From Haloarcula sp. (GTDB taxonomy: Archaea; Halobacteriota; Halobacteria; Halobacteriales; Haloarculaceae), in assembly GCA_028275075.1 (NCBI GenBank), contig JAQCNK010000220.1, positions 1-7,299 on the forward strand: a stretch of DNA of 7,299 nucleotides, given 5' to 3'. The position numbers and the translations under genes were made by a program. Positions 1-5,819 of the stretch are shown piece after piece. The notes under the pieces are model-generated. The model was given only the letters and a program-made list of their open reading frames with translations, made no database searches and was not told the DNA's origin. How positions within the stretch are numbered: position 1 is the stretch's first letter; each line of letters opens with the position of its first letter.

Positions 1-60
1 GCTACCTTGTCGACGGTCGACGAGGAGTACGGAGCGCTTCGAGCCGCCAGCCACATGTGA
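1..60 (+). CDS. 3' tail of a gene entering from the left (19 residues)
   Basis: Frame 1 is open from the first base to a TGA at 58-60 and ends in VDEEYGALRAASHM. The acidic residues and the GAC/GAG/TAC/GCC codons suit a haloarchaeal gene end. The fragment is too short to assign a family, and an open stretch of 19 codons can arise by chance in GC-rich DNA. The start and the body of the gene lie outside the window. Confidence 0.3.
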   Translation, partial: ATLSTVDEEYGALRAASHM

Positions 61-218
61 GAGAGCCCCACGCCGCCGGCGAGTGAACTACACCGGGGGA
101 TTCCCTCCCGTTGCTCAACCCGCCTGTCACCACCTGGAGTTTGTTTTCAGCGGGTCCCATGCCGCCACTGGCCGTGCCATGATGAACCCATCTCACAGAC
201 AGAGATGGACTCCTGCTA

Positions 219-383
219 TCAGACCGGCGGGCCGTCGACCACGTCATCATATTGACTCATCATTTCCCGCAGTCGCTCGTTCATTGCCCGCTCCCGATGT
301 GCTTCCCGCACATCGGCGGCGAGAGTGACGAGAAGACCGGCGGCAGTCTCGACCCGCGCGCCCGGGAACGCGTCGAGGAGCAC
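219..383 (-). pseudogene. C-terminal fragment of an unidentified protein
   Basis: On the minus strand a 54-residue frame can start at GTG 383 and ends at TGA 219-221. It begins VLLDAFPGARVETAAGLLV and ends MSQYDDVVDGPPV. The helical, charged sequence and its GC-ending codons look like real coding sequence, unlike the arginine/serine-rich alternative frames. An in-frame TGA lies just upstream at 390-392, and the frame above that is not convincing, so this is probably the surviving 3' end of a longer gene. I do not recognise the family. The flanking stretches 61-218 and 384-522 hold nothing else I can support. Confidence 0.35.
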
Positions 384-522
384 GGCTCCTCAGCACACGG
401 CTACGGCCACGCGCCGGACCGGTAGAAACCGCGACTGTCCCGCTCCAGGTCCACACCTGGCGGCCCCGGAACGGGCGGCGGTCGGGTCCTGGAAAAAATG
501 TCCAAGTGGACTAATTTGTCAC

Positions 523-642
523 TCCCGGCAGGTGTCGTGACCGGCCTGTGTTTTACTCTGTTTTACCGCGTGCGGGGGCGGTTGTAGGGACCCGCTGAAT
601 GTGAGTCTGTGTTCCCAGCGAACCACCGGACGGGGCGCAACT
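523..642. repeat. Direct repeat, copy 1 (~120 bp)
   Basis: This segment matches 1962-2082 in the same orientation with about a dozen substitutions and two small indels. The best blocks are TTTTACTCTGTTTTACCGCG, a run through GTTGTAGGGACCCGCTGAAT, and GCGAACCACCGGACGGGG. The outer edges are loosely inverted copies of each other: CCGGCAGGTGTCG on the left, and CCGTCCGGTGGTTCG when the right edge is read on the other strand. That would suit a small non-autonomous element (MITE) or a conserved insertion-sequence end. I do not recognise it as a named element, and no open frame convinces. Confidence 0.8.
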
Positions 643-680
643 TTCCGGGCGAACACCCCCGCGCTGAATATCGCTCAGTA

Positions 681-824
681 TCACCGAGTACAAGCGGTGA
701 AACCGTCCGCTGGACGGACCCACCCGCTTCGTAAGAATTCTGCGGGAGCGGTCCGGGGAGTGGGTTCGGGAGTGTCCTCAACGAACTCTCGGGCCTGCTC
801 GTCGGTGACCGGCGCTGTTGCGTC
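681..824 (-). pseudogene. Gene remnant without a start codon
   Basis: A minus-strand frame is open between an upstream TGA (825-827) and its own TGA stop (681-683). It reads DATAPVTDEQAREFVED and then a Pro/Thr-rich section ending ADGFTACTR. The first part has acidic composition and codons typical of haloarchaeal genes. There is no ATG, GTG or TTG in frame, so it can only be the internal or 3' part of a dead gene. A short inverted repeat, CCGTCCgctGGACGG, lies inside it at 703-717. Coding by chance cannot be excluded. The stretch 643-680 shows nothing. The stretch 828-930 is lower in GC and leads into the promoter of the next gene. Confidence 0.3.
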
Positions 825-930
825 TCACCTGACGGTTCATAAAGAAGGCGCTCAGATGTTTGGTGAGAATAGAGGCACTCTTGAATACTGAGAATAAACT
901 CCCTGATTGTAGGTTGGCCAGAAGGAGTAA

Positions 931-938
931 AATTAATC
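931..938 (+). promoter_or_regulatory. Probable TATA-like box for the membrane protein gene
   Basis: AATTAATC is centred about 28 bp before the ATG at 963, inside an AT-rich stretch. This spacing is what a leaderless haloarchaeal transcript starting at or next to the ATG would need. There is no Shine-Dalgarno sequence close to the ATG. The box is not a perfect TTTAWA, so the call rests mainly on position. Confidence 0.45.
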
Positions 939-962
939 ATCACATATGCACAACCAATAAGC

Positions 963-1439
963 ATGAACGGAATCAAAACATTCCGCAGTTTGACCAGCGA
1001 CCCATTGCGGTTTGCGATACTCGTCGGACTCACCTCAATCCCATTTACTGTTGTTCTCTCCTGGGGCATGGTGGCAGACGGCACGTATGCTGTCGGCGGT
1101 CGAATTTCGGGTGAGTTCGTGTTCGTAGCTGGGTTATTATCCGGTTACTACTACAGCAATAAATCGGTAAAAGCCACTCGGGCCGGGTTGTGGACGGGTC
1201 TCGCAGCCTCGCTGGGTACGCTACTCGTATTTTTGGCCAACTCGGCGGGTACGGTCGGGACGCTCTCGACCGGGTGGGCAGTAGTCGCCATCGTGGGTAC
1301 TCCTGTCGTCGCCGCGCTCGGGATTGGACTCTCCGTGCTGGTCGCCGTCGCCGGAGCGGTGATCAGTGATCGCGCAATGTCGTGGTTCAGAGGGTCCGAC
1401 GAGCCCGACCACCGGAACGGCCACGTACAGGACCCCTGA
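963..1439 (+). CDS. Four-helix membrane protein, DUF5518-like
   Basis: This 158-residue protein has about four hydrophobic segments: residues ~16-36, ~50-66, ~74-94 and ~102-138, the last possibly two helices. They are rich in Gly/Ala/Val and separated by short polar loops. The tail is short, charged and probably cytoplasmic (FRGSDEPDHRNGHVQDP). Size, topology and the Gly-rich helix FVFVAGLLSGYYYS recall the haloarchaeal DUF5518 membrane family, which has no known function; this is recognition by eye. ATG 963 is chosen because an AT-rich TATA-like box lies 28 bp upstream and the ATG at 945 runs into a stop at once. The stop abuts the end of the transposase remnant on the other strand, so the 3' boundary may be an insertion junction. 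No enzymatic motif is visible, and nothing in the neighbourhood suggests a function. Confidence 0.75.
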   Translation: MNGIKTFRSLTSDPLRFAILVGLTSIPFTVVLSWGMVADGTYAVGGRISGEFVFVAGLLSGYYYSNKSVKATRAGLWTGLAASLGTLLVFLANSAGTVGTLSTGWAVVAIVGTPVVAALGIGLSVLVAVAGAVISDRAMSWFRGSDEPDHRNGHVQDP

Positions 1440-1440
1440 T

Positions 1441-1961
1441 ACGTTTCAGAAACGCTCGTGCGTGCTCATCCGACCGAAACCGACGCTTGATCTGCGTCGG
1501 TTTTGTGTGCTCGTAGTACCGCTCTAGATTGTTCGTCGTGCTTGGAACCGCGTCATGTTGGAGATGTCCGAGGAACGTATCGAATGCTTCCATCACGTCT
1601 TCGACGGGTGTGCGTAGCTCCTTGGGCAGGTGCTCGATCTTGTCGAGCACCGACTCAAACTGACGGACTGCGGCTTCGTAGGACTGTGCAGCGAAAGCAC
1701 GCTTGAACTCACTCCAGACGATAGCACCGTGAAGTCGCTTTGTGTTCGTGTAGCGAACACTCTCGAAAACAGTGCTCTGAAGCTTCTGTTCGCCGTTTTT
1801 GAGGAAGTGGAAGCAACAGCGGTGTTGTGCAGCGCCGAGATAGTCTTTGATGATGTCTGGGTAGTCTGATCGCCCGTCGGTTGTGACGACGTGAACTGGT
1901 TTCTCGGCACGGACGGCGGTGAGAAACTCGCGGACGGTCGCCTGGTGCGTGTCCCCCTCAG
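1441..1961 (-). pseudogene. DDE transposase remnant (MULE/IS256-like fold), truncated
   Basis: The minus strand is continuously open across this stretch and encodes the catalytic C-terminal half of a DDE transposase. VHVVTTDGRSDYPDII carries the second catalytic Asp. It is followed by the Cys/His-containing HRCCFHFLKNGEQKL. NNLERYYEHTKPTQIKRRF supplies the final catalytic Glu and basic region, before SDEHARAFLKRI. The order D - CxFH - E resembles MULE/IS256-like transposases used by several haloarchaeal ISH elements; I cannot name the element. The N-terminal domain and first Asp are missing because coding homology stops where repeat copy 2 begins (about 1961). The 3' end is lost beside the membrane gene stop at 1439, after which the frame runs on into non-homologous sequence. 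No terminal inverted repeats were found. It is not expected to be active. Confidence 0.8.
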
Positions 1962-2082
1962 TCTCGGCAGGTGTCGGGACCGGCGTGAATTTTACTCTGT
2001 TTTACCGCGTTTCGGTCGGTTGTAGGGACCCGCTGAATGTGAGTCTATGTTCCCGGCGAACCACCGGACGGGGGGCGCGACT
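1962..2082. repeat. Direct repeat, copy 2 (~121 bp)
   Basis: Second copy of the element at 523-642, in the same orientation. Differences cluster near its left end (546-550 of copy 1), in a variable G-rich patch (571-579 of copy 1), and at the right edge where this copy has two extra G residues. Its left edge coincides with the breakpoint of the transposase remnant. Its right edge lies 14 bp before the ATG of the next gene. The two copies bracket a 1.3-kb segment holding the membrane gene and the dead transposase, so recombination between them could delete or circularise that segment. Confidence 0.8.
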
Positions 2083-2096
2083 CCTATCTGCGATAT

Positions 2097-2312
2097 ATGA
2101 ATGAAGCTGAAACCTACAATTTCGTTACGTCGGAGAAACGGGGGCGGGGGTACGGTAGTGGTGTCCACAAGAAATACACCTTTGTTGACGATCCGGAAGT
2201 GGTCGCCGAGACCCTCCAGACTGACTTCCGTCTCGAGGATGCTGAACACGAGGAGGATCTCGTCAAATCCGTTGTCAACGCGCAGATAGACGATTTCTTC
2301 GAAGGGAACTGA
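2097..2312 (+). CDS. Small acidic protein of unknown function (71 aa)
   Basis: I do not recognise this family. The N-terminal third is basic and glycine-rich (SEKRGRGYGSGVHKKYTF). The C-terminal two thirds are strongly acidic and probably helical (DDPEVVAETL, LEDAEHEEDLVKSVV, AQIDDFFEGN). The GC-ending codons and acidic composition support it as a real gene. ATG 2097 lies only 14 bp after the right edge of the 120-bp repeat. No TATA box is visible at the expected -26 position because that DNA is repeat sequence, so the original promoter and perhaps the true N-terminus may have been replaced. The first of the TCGCACACGGGG repeats begins 28 bp after its stop. There is no signal peptide, membrane segment or cysteine pair. 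Confidence 0.55.
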   Translation: MNEAETYNFVTSEKRGRGYGSGVHKKYTFVDDPEVVAETLQTDFRLEDAEHEEDLVKSVVNAQIDDFFEGN

Positions 2313-2340
2313 CGTCAAGAGTCCCCGACGCCGTCACCGA

Positions 2341-2525
2341 ATTTATATCGCACACGGGGGGTGGCTCCAGGAAGTGTGTTGTTAGAATAACCAGATATGT
2401 CTGACAACAGTACGCAAGATTTCATTTCGCACACGGGGTATCCCCCCTTCGACTCATCAGCCAGTTCGTCTCTCACACGGGGTCCGCTTCGGAGACGAGT
2501 GGATTCATATCGCACACGGGGGGTG
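2341..2525 (+). repeat. Array of four G-string repeats, ORB/iteron-like
   Basis: Four copies of a core TCGCACACGGGG lie in the same orientation at 2348-2359, 2427-2438, 2471-2482 (TCTCACACGGGG, one mismatch) and 2510-2521. The first and last copies extend to 23 bp (2341-2363 and 2503-2525) with one difference; both start ATT(T/C)ATAT and end GGGGGGTG. Spacings between core starts are 79, 44 and 39 bp. A gene-free tract, direct repetition and a terminal run of G are typical of haloarchaeal origin recognition boxes bound by Orc1/Cdc6 and of plasmid iterons. The core is not the classical TTCCA...GGAAA...GGGG box, and no orc/cdc6 or rep gene is in the window. An operator array or centromere-like partition site is an equal alternative. 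The rest of 2313-2610 shows no gene. Confidence 0.7.
2378..2408. repeat. Inverted repeat inside the repeat array
   Basis: GTTGTTAGA at 2378-2386 pairs with TCTGACAAC at 2400-2408, with one mismatch (a G-U pair if transcribed) and a 13-nt loop. It sits in the most AT-rich part of the array, between the first and second G-string repeats. It could be a protein site, a strand-opening element or a short RNA hairpin. It has no following T-run, so a terminator is not supported. Confidence 0.4.
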
Positions 2526-2610
2526 TGATTCCCTCGATCGTGGTTGCGTTTCCTCCACTGACCTCCAGTTACGACGGAGACGTGGGGTGGGTGTCCTCCC
2601 TCATCGAGTT

Positions 2611-2934
2611 TTAATCGTTCGGATTGACCGGGCCCTTGTACTTCGACTTCACTGAATCGCCTTTCCGCCACTGCCAGTAGTAGTAGCGATTGTTATTGAT
2701 CTCCTTGATCGTGACCGTCGCTTTGGCAGGGACGTTGTCCGGGAGATCGTCTGGCCGCTCCTCGACCTCTTCTTGATCCGCCGACTCTTTGAGACGGGCC
2801 TCTCGTTCCTTGTGTTCGGCGAGTGCCTCAGCGTACGTCGCAACATCTCGGAGCTGCTCCAGGTCCGACTCGTTGAGCGTGGTGACGATCTCCGTCGGAA
2901 GGTTCGCCGGTGGGGTCGGGGGTTCGTAGGACAT
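2611..2934 (-). CDS. DUF6788 family protein
   Basis: This 107-residue acidic protein has two parts. Residues ~1-65 are a Pro-rich start followed by a long charged helix, probably coiled coil (LNESDLEQLRDVATYAEAL, then KEREARLKES). Residues ~72-107 form a small beta-rich C-terminal domain with an aromatic, basic core: TVTIKEINNNRYYYWQW, GDSVKSKYKGPVNP. That domain is what I recognise as DUF6788, found in many archaea and bacteria on mobile DNA and of unknown function. Its Tyr/Trp/Lys/Arg-rich strands would suit nucleic-acid binding, which is inference. ATG 2934 opens it; a weak TATA-like CTATGAATTC lies about 36 bp upstream, next to the inverted repeat at 2949-2989. It diverges from the winged-helix gene at 3073, so that regulator probably once controlled both. 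The gene appears intact. Confidence 0.8.
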   Translation of the reverse strand: MSYEPPTPPANLPTEIVTTLNESDLEQLRDVATYAEALAEHKEREARLKESADQEEVEERPDDLPDNVPAKATVTIKEINNNRYYYWQWRKGDSVKSKYKGPVNPND

Positions 2935-2948
2935 CCGCTACTCTCGTG

Positions 2949-2989
2949 TTAACCAACACGGCCTACGAATTCATAGTTTTGTTGGTTAA
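2949..2989. promoter_or_regulatory. Probable operator: 10-bp perfect inverted repeat between divergent genes
   Basis: TTAACCAACA (2949-2958) and TGTTGGTTAA (2980-2989) are perfect inverted copies with centres 31 bp apart, about three helical turns. The left half is also part of a smaller hairpin, GTGTTaaccAACAC (2946-2959). The pair straddles the probable TATA region of the DUF6788 gene and lies 84-124 bp before the winged-helix gene. Position, spacing and symmetry fit a dimeric DNA-binding repressor, most simply the neighbouring winged-helix protein acting on its own divergent promoter region. Confidence 0.6.
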
Positions 2990-3042
2990 GACTGCGGAGA
3001 CAGTTCTCGTGACCGCTAGCTGTGACACTACTCAGAATTTCT

Positions 3043-3052
3043 TTAGATAATA
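3043..3052 (+). promoter_or_regulatory. TATA box of the winged-helix gene
   Basis: TTAGATAATA is centred about 26 bp before ATG 3073, the spacing of a leaderless haloarchaeal promoter. This supports translation from 3073 rather than from the in-frame GTG at 3022, which lies upstream of the box. Confidence 0.5.
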
Positions 3053-3072
3053 GTTTCGTCCTATCTTACACC

Positions 3073-3777
3073 ATGCTCCGGCGCATCGAACTCAAGATCC
3101 TCGATACGGTCGACTGCGGCGACACGATCTCCAAGCTCGCGACGAAGCTTGACCATACTAAGAGTTTCCTCTCTCATGCTGTCGCCGAACTCGTCGAGAA
3201 GGGGCTCGTCTACACGGAACGCGACGGGCGGTGAAAACGGGTTGTCCCGTCGGATACTCGTGCCGTCGAACGCTACCAGGATCTTGTCCGACAGCACTCC
3301 CATATCGACTTTCCCGAGCTGCTGACCAAGAGGGCACTCGAGGTGCTGTACTACCCCGACCAGCCGCGAACCGTCTCCGAGATCGCCGACCGGAGCGACA
3401 ACCACCGCAATACGGTCAACCGCGTCCTCAAGCGGTTTCGTGATCGTAGTCTCCTCGGGACGGCCGACGCCCGCTACGAGCTCAACGCCGACTTCGACCG
3501 CCTCCACGAGTTCGCCCATGAACTCGCACACCACCTGCATCGTCAACGCCTCGAATCCGTCGTCCCGAAGGGCACGATTCTCTGGGAGGACTACGACGAA
3601 TTCCTCGCCCAGGCCGAGACGGAGATTGAGGCGGAGGCGTTCCATGAAACAGGCTTCGCTCGATTCGCGGTCTTCGACCTCCAATTTCTGCTTACCGGTC
3701 ACCGCTACTACGTCTACTCCGAGGGTAGTCCAGTCCGTAGCGGGCGTACAGCCCCGAGTCTGATCCGAGTGCCGTAG
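3073..3777 (+). pseudogene. Winged-helix transcriptional regulator, broken by a stop codon and a 3' truncation
   Basis: From ATG 3073 the frame gives a winged helix (MLRRIELKILDTVDCGD, then ISKLATKLDHTKSFLSHAV and a wing EKGLVYTERDGR). An in-frame TGA follows at 3232-3234. The same frame continues as KRVVPSDTRAVERYQDLV, then a second HTH-like domain (RTVSEIADRSDNHRNTVNRV, LKRFRDRSLLGTADARYEL) and a C-terminal region ending FLLTGHRYYVYSE. Frame and similarity persist across the TGA, so this is a nonsense mutation, not a frameshift; CGA (Arg) to TGA is the simplest change. After YYVYSE (about 3723) the sequence no longer fits the two-HTH haloarchaeal regulators I recall, which run on for about 80 more residues. 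The last ~54 bases to the TAG at 3775-3777 are foreign sequence, the opposite strand of the primase remnant. A 53-residue N-terminal HTH peptide could still be made and might bind DNA. Confidence 0.8.
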
Positions 3778-4133
3778 CTGTCTCCGAGGCCCCTGTCTTG
3801 TCGGGGTCTTCCCCAGCCGCCGGCTCGCCGGCCTGGTCTCAGCGCTCGTCCGCTGACGAGTCGGAACGACCGGCACCCCCGGCAGCCGTCTTGAGATCGG
3901 CCGGCGCCGTCTCGGCGTCAGGGGGTGACTGGACGTACTCGTAGTGGACACCGAGCAGCGCATCCTGGCGTCGCTCAAGAGACGTGGGTATCCCCTCGAT
4001 GTGGTGGGTCGTGACGGTGAAAAAGCGAGCCTCATCGTACATCTCAATGTCGCCACGTCGGTTCCGCCCCGACGGGAGTTCGCCCTCGACGATGACGTGA
4101 ACGCCCTGCCCCGAGGGCGAGACTTCGCTGTAG
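3726..4133 (-). pseudogene. Primase-polymerase fragment (NrS-1-like), fused behind the VWA domain
   Basis: The minus-strand frame of the chimera switches identity at about 4133. YSEVSPSGQGVHVIVEGELP, GRNRRGDIEMYDEARFFTV and a following HHIEGIP motif match the archaeal and viral primase-polymerases of the phage NrS-1 type. In those, the SPSG and MYD.ARFFTVT motifs lie in the catalytic AEP-type domain. In complete proteins this section follows a ~100-residue N-terminal part containing the first acidic metal ligands (GVDLDD type), which is absent here. The frame ends at TGA 3839-3841 but stays coding-like beyond it (GEPAAGEDPDKTGASETA, then YARYGLDY) to about 3726, where it meets the truncated regulator. 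A second premature stop is therefore likely. Without the N-terminal half it cannot be a working primase. Confidence 0.7.
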
Positions 4134-5617
4134 GAATCCAGCCGGTCGTCGAGTCGCTCTCCGTCGCACACCGTGGTCTCGCGCTCATAATAGTCGGCGA
4201 GTTCCGAAGAGTCGGTCGAGAGACCTCTTGGCTGGGTATCGGTGGCGATGGTGAGCGAGCAGACAGGGCCATGGACGGCTCGAATCTGATCGATGACGTC
4301 GTCGACGCTACTCGGCCCGCCGTCGGTCACGGCAACGATGAGGGGTTCGTCGCGGTGATTCTCAACGAGTTGGCGTGCAAGTTCGAGAGCGTCCGCCAGC
4401 GGCGTTCCCCCACCACAGTCCGTGTCGAATAGCCCCGCTTGGACGTGGCGGGTTTCGACAGAGAAAGGCTTCACGAGCCGAGCGTGACCGTTGACGAAAT
4501 CGACGATCGCCACCTCGATCCCGAGCCCCTCTGCGGCGACGGCGAACCGCGCCAGCGCCTTCCTCGGGACCTCGATCTTCGGAGGCTCGCCGTTTCGCAT
4601 CGATCCCGAGCGGTCGAGGACTAACACCAGCGCGTAGCGTTTCTCGCGGCCCGGCGTATCGACCTTGCAGACCCGGGGATCGCCGATCAGAAGCCGGTGG
4701 CCCGTGGTGGTGTCGTATCCACCGGCGGCCAGCTCTCGCCGGATACCACGATGCCGGTCGAGACGGAGCTGTTTCTCAAGCGTGCCAGCAACCGGGCAGC
4801 GCCGTCTTCGATGTCGGCCCACATCCCCGAGGGGGCAGGTTCGTCAGCAATAGGGACGAGCTCCAGTTCGTCGAGCTGGCCTAGCCCCCCAGACGTCCCG
4901 CCGGCCGCCTGGTCGTCGTCTGAACTACTCTGATCGAGCCGATGACCGAGGTCCCCAAGTTCACGCTCCAGCGCATCGGTGTCGATGCCCTCCCGATCTG
5001 CTTCGTCGTGAGCCGCGGTCCGATCTGCAGTGAGTGCTTCCTAGTAGGTGTCAGTCTCGTCAGTAGAATCTCGATCGAGCACCTCAGCGTGTGCCGGCTG
5101 GGGATCGGCTGTAGATTCCGAGCCGTCGTCAGAGGAGGTACTCGTGGTTGGGCCTCGCTTTCGGCTTGCTCGTGGCCGTAGTCGCGCTCCTCGTGAGAGT
5201 CACCGTCTCTCCAGATGAGCAGTCGTTACGAGGAGCGTCGCCGGCGTCACGGAGTGCGGCCGCAATGCTCTCGGTGACGACCTCAAGGGATTGAAAATCG
5301 GCAGTCTCAGTAGAGCCAGCAGGGCCGCAAAAGGCCTCCGTGATCACGGCCGGCTCCGACCCCTGGGGCGAGACCCCGACGATGGTCGTACTTCCACCGG
5401 TCCCCCGGCCGAGAGTGAAAACCCTCTCGGAAGCACCAGCATCCATGAGGTCCGGGGCCTCCTGATCGCCGATATCGACGTAGTCGCTGACCCGGAGGGT
5501 CACGCGTTCAAGCGGGACACTCCCTCCTTCGCGCTTGAGTAGACGATGGACGAGGTGTGAGAGGACGACGAGCGGTTCGGGCCGGTCGACAGTTGAATCT
5601 GACTCGGATGAGGACAT
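3839..5617 (-). pseudogene. VWA (MIDAS) protein gene, frameshifted and fused to a primase tail
   Basis: The longest open piece (3839-4822) holds a complete von Willebrand A core with all three MIDAS motifs: DRSGSM (DxSxS), CGGGTPLADAL (Thr) and AVTDGGPSS (Asp). It is preceded by the usual lead-in DTTTGHRLLIGDPRVC. Homology does not begin at its GTG (4822). An acidic reading in another frame, PAPSGMWADIEDGAARLLARL, joins it if one C is restored near 4779-4780, a 1-bp deletion. That frame runs back to a TAG at 5041-5043 (CAG to TAG would explain it) and past it through DSTDETDTY. Around 5140-5205 a third frame reads DGDSHEERDYGHEQAESEAQ. From ATG 5617 the 162-codon start (MSSSESDSTVDRPEPLVVL...) is again in the first frame and stops at 5129. 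At least three frame changes plus a stop show a decayed gene of ~500 codons. VWA proteins of this sort often work with MoxR-type AAA ATPases; none is present. The native C-terminus is replaced by the primase fragment after ERLDDRLDS (about 4133). A weak TATA-like element (5665-5672) lies upstream. Confidence 0.75.
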
Positions 5618-5819
5618 GGGTAGGGAACGGAATCCACGCGGGAATATCGCCACCCGATTGTGGGTCGATAAATCAGCGGTGGACCGAGACTCGGACAGAA
5701 CACTAGGTTTGGACCGCCTCATCAACCCGGGTGGTTATTACGTGAGACACGCTAGTAGCGTACAGAGGCACCAACGGATCATGGCTGGAACTGGGTCACA
5801 ATCGAGTTCGGGCGGGACG

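Noticed and set aside
563..1084. A 173-codon minus-strand open frame.
   Set aside because: It overlaps the membrane protein gene, its promoter and a direct-repeat copy, and has no family-like motif.
2341..2525. CRISPR array.
   Set aside because: Only four repeats with a 12-bp core, unequal spacing (79, 44, 39 bp) and no cas genes.
2397..2528. Small plus-strand gene MSDNSTQDFISHTGYPPFDS... (43 codons).
   Set aside because: Its sequence is made largely of the non-coding repeats, spacing between repeats is not a multiple of three, and the C-terminal half is basic and unlike the neighbouring proteins.
3226..3240. Frameshift in the winged-helix gene.
   Set aside because: Translation before and after the TGA is in the same frame and continues the protein, so it is a nonsense change.
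3061..4272. A 403-codon open frame on the minus strand.
   Set aside because: It is antisense to the two-HTH regulator and out of frame with the VWA-primase reading. Its composition (Ser/Arg/Pro-rich first half) is typical of shadow frames in GC-rich DNA.
5535..5819. A longer N-terminus for the DUF433 antitoxin.
   Set aside because: The upstream part is Arg/Ser-rich, overlaps the VWA gene start and lacks the coding bias that begins at 5820. Only the extension to ATG 5781 remains possible.
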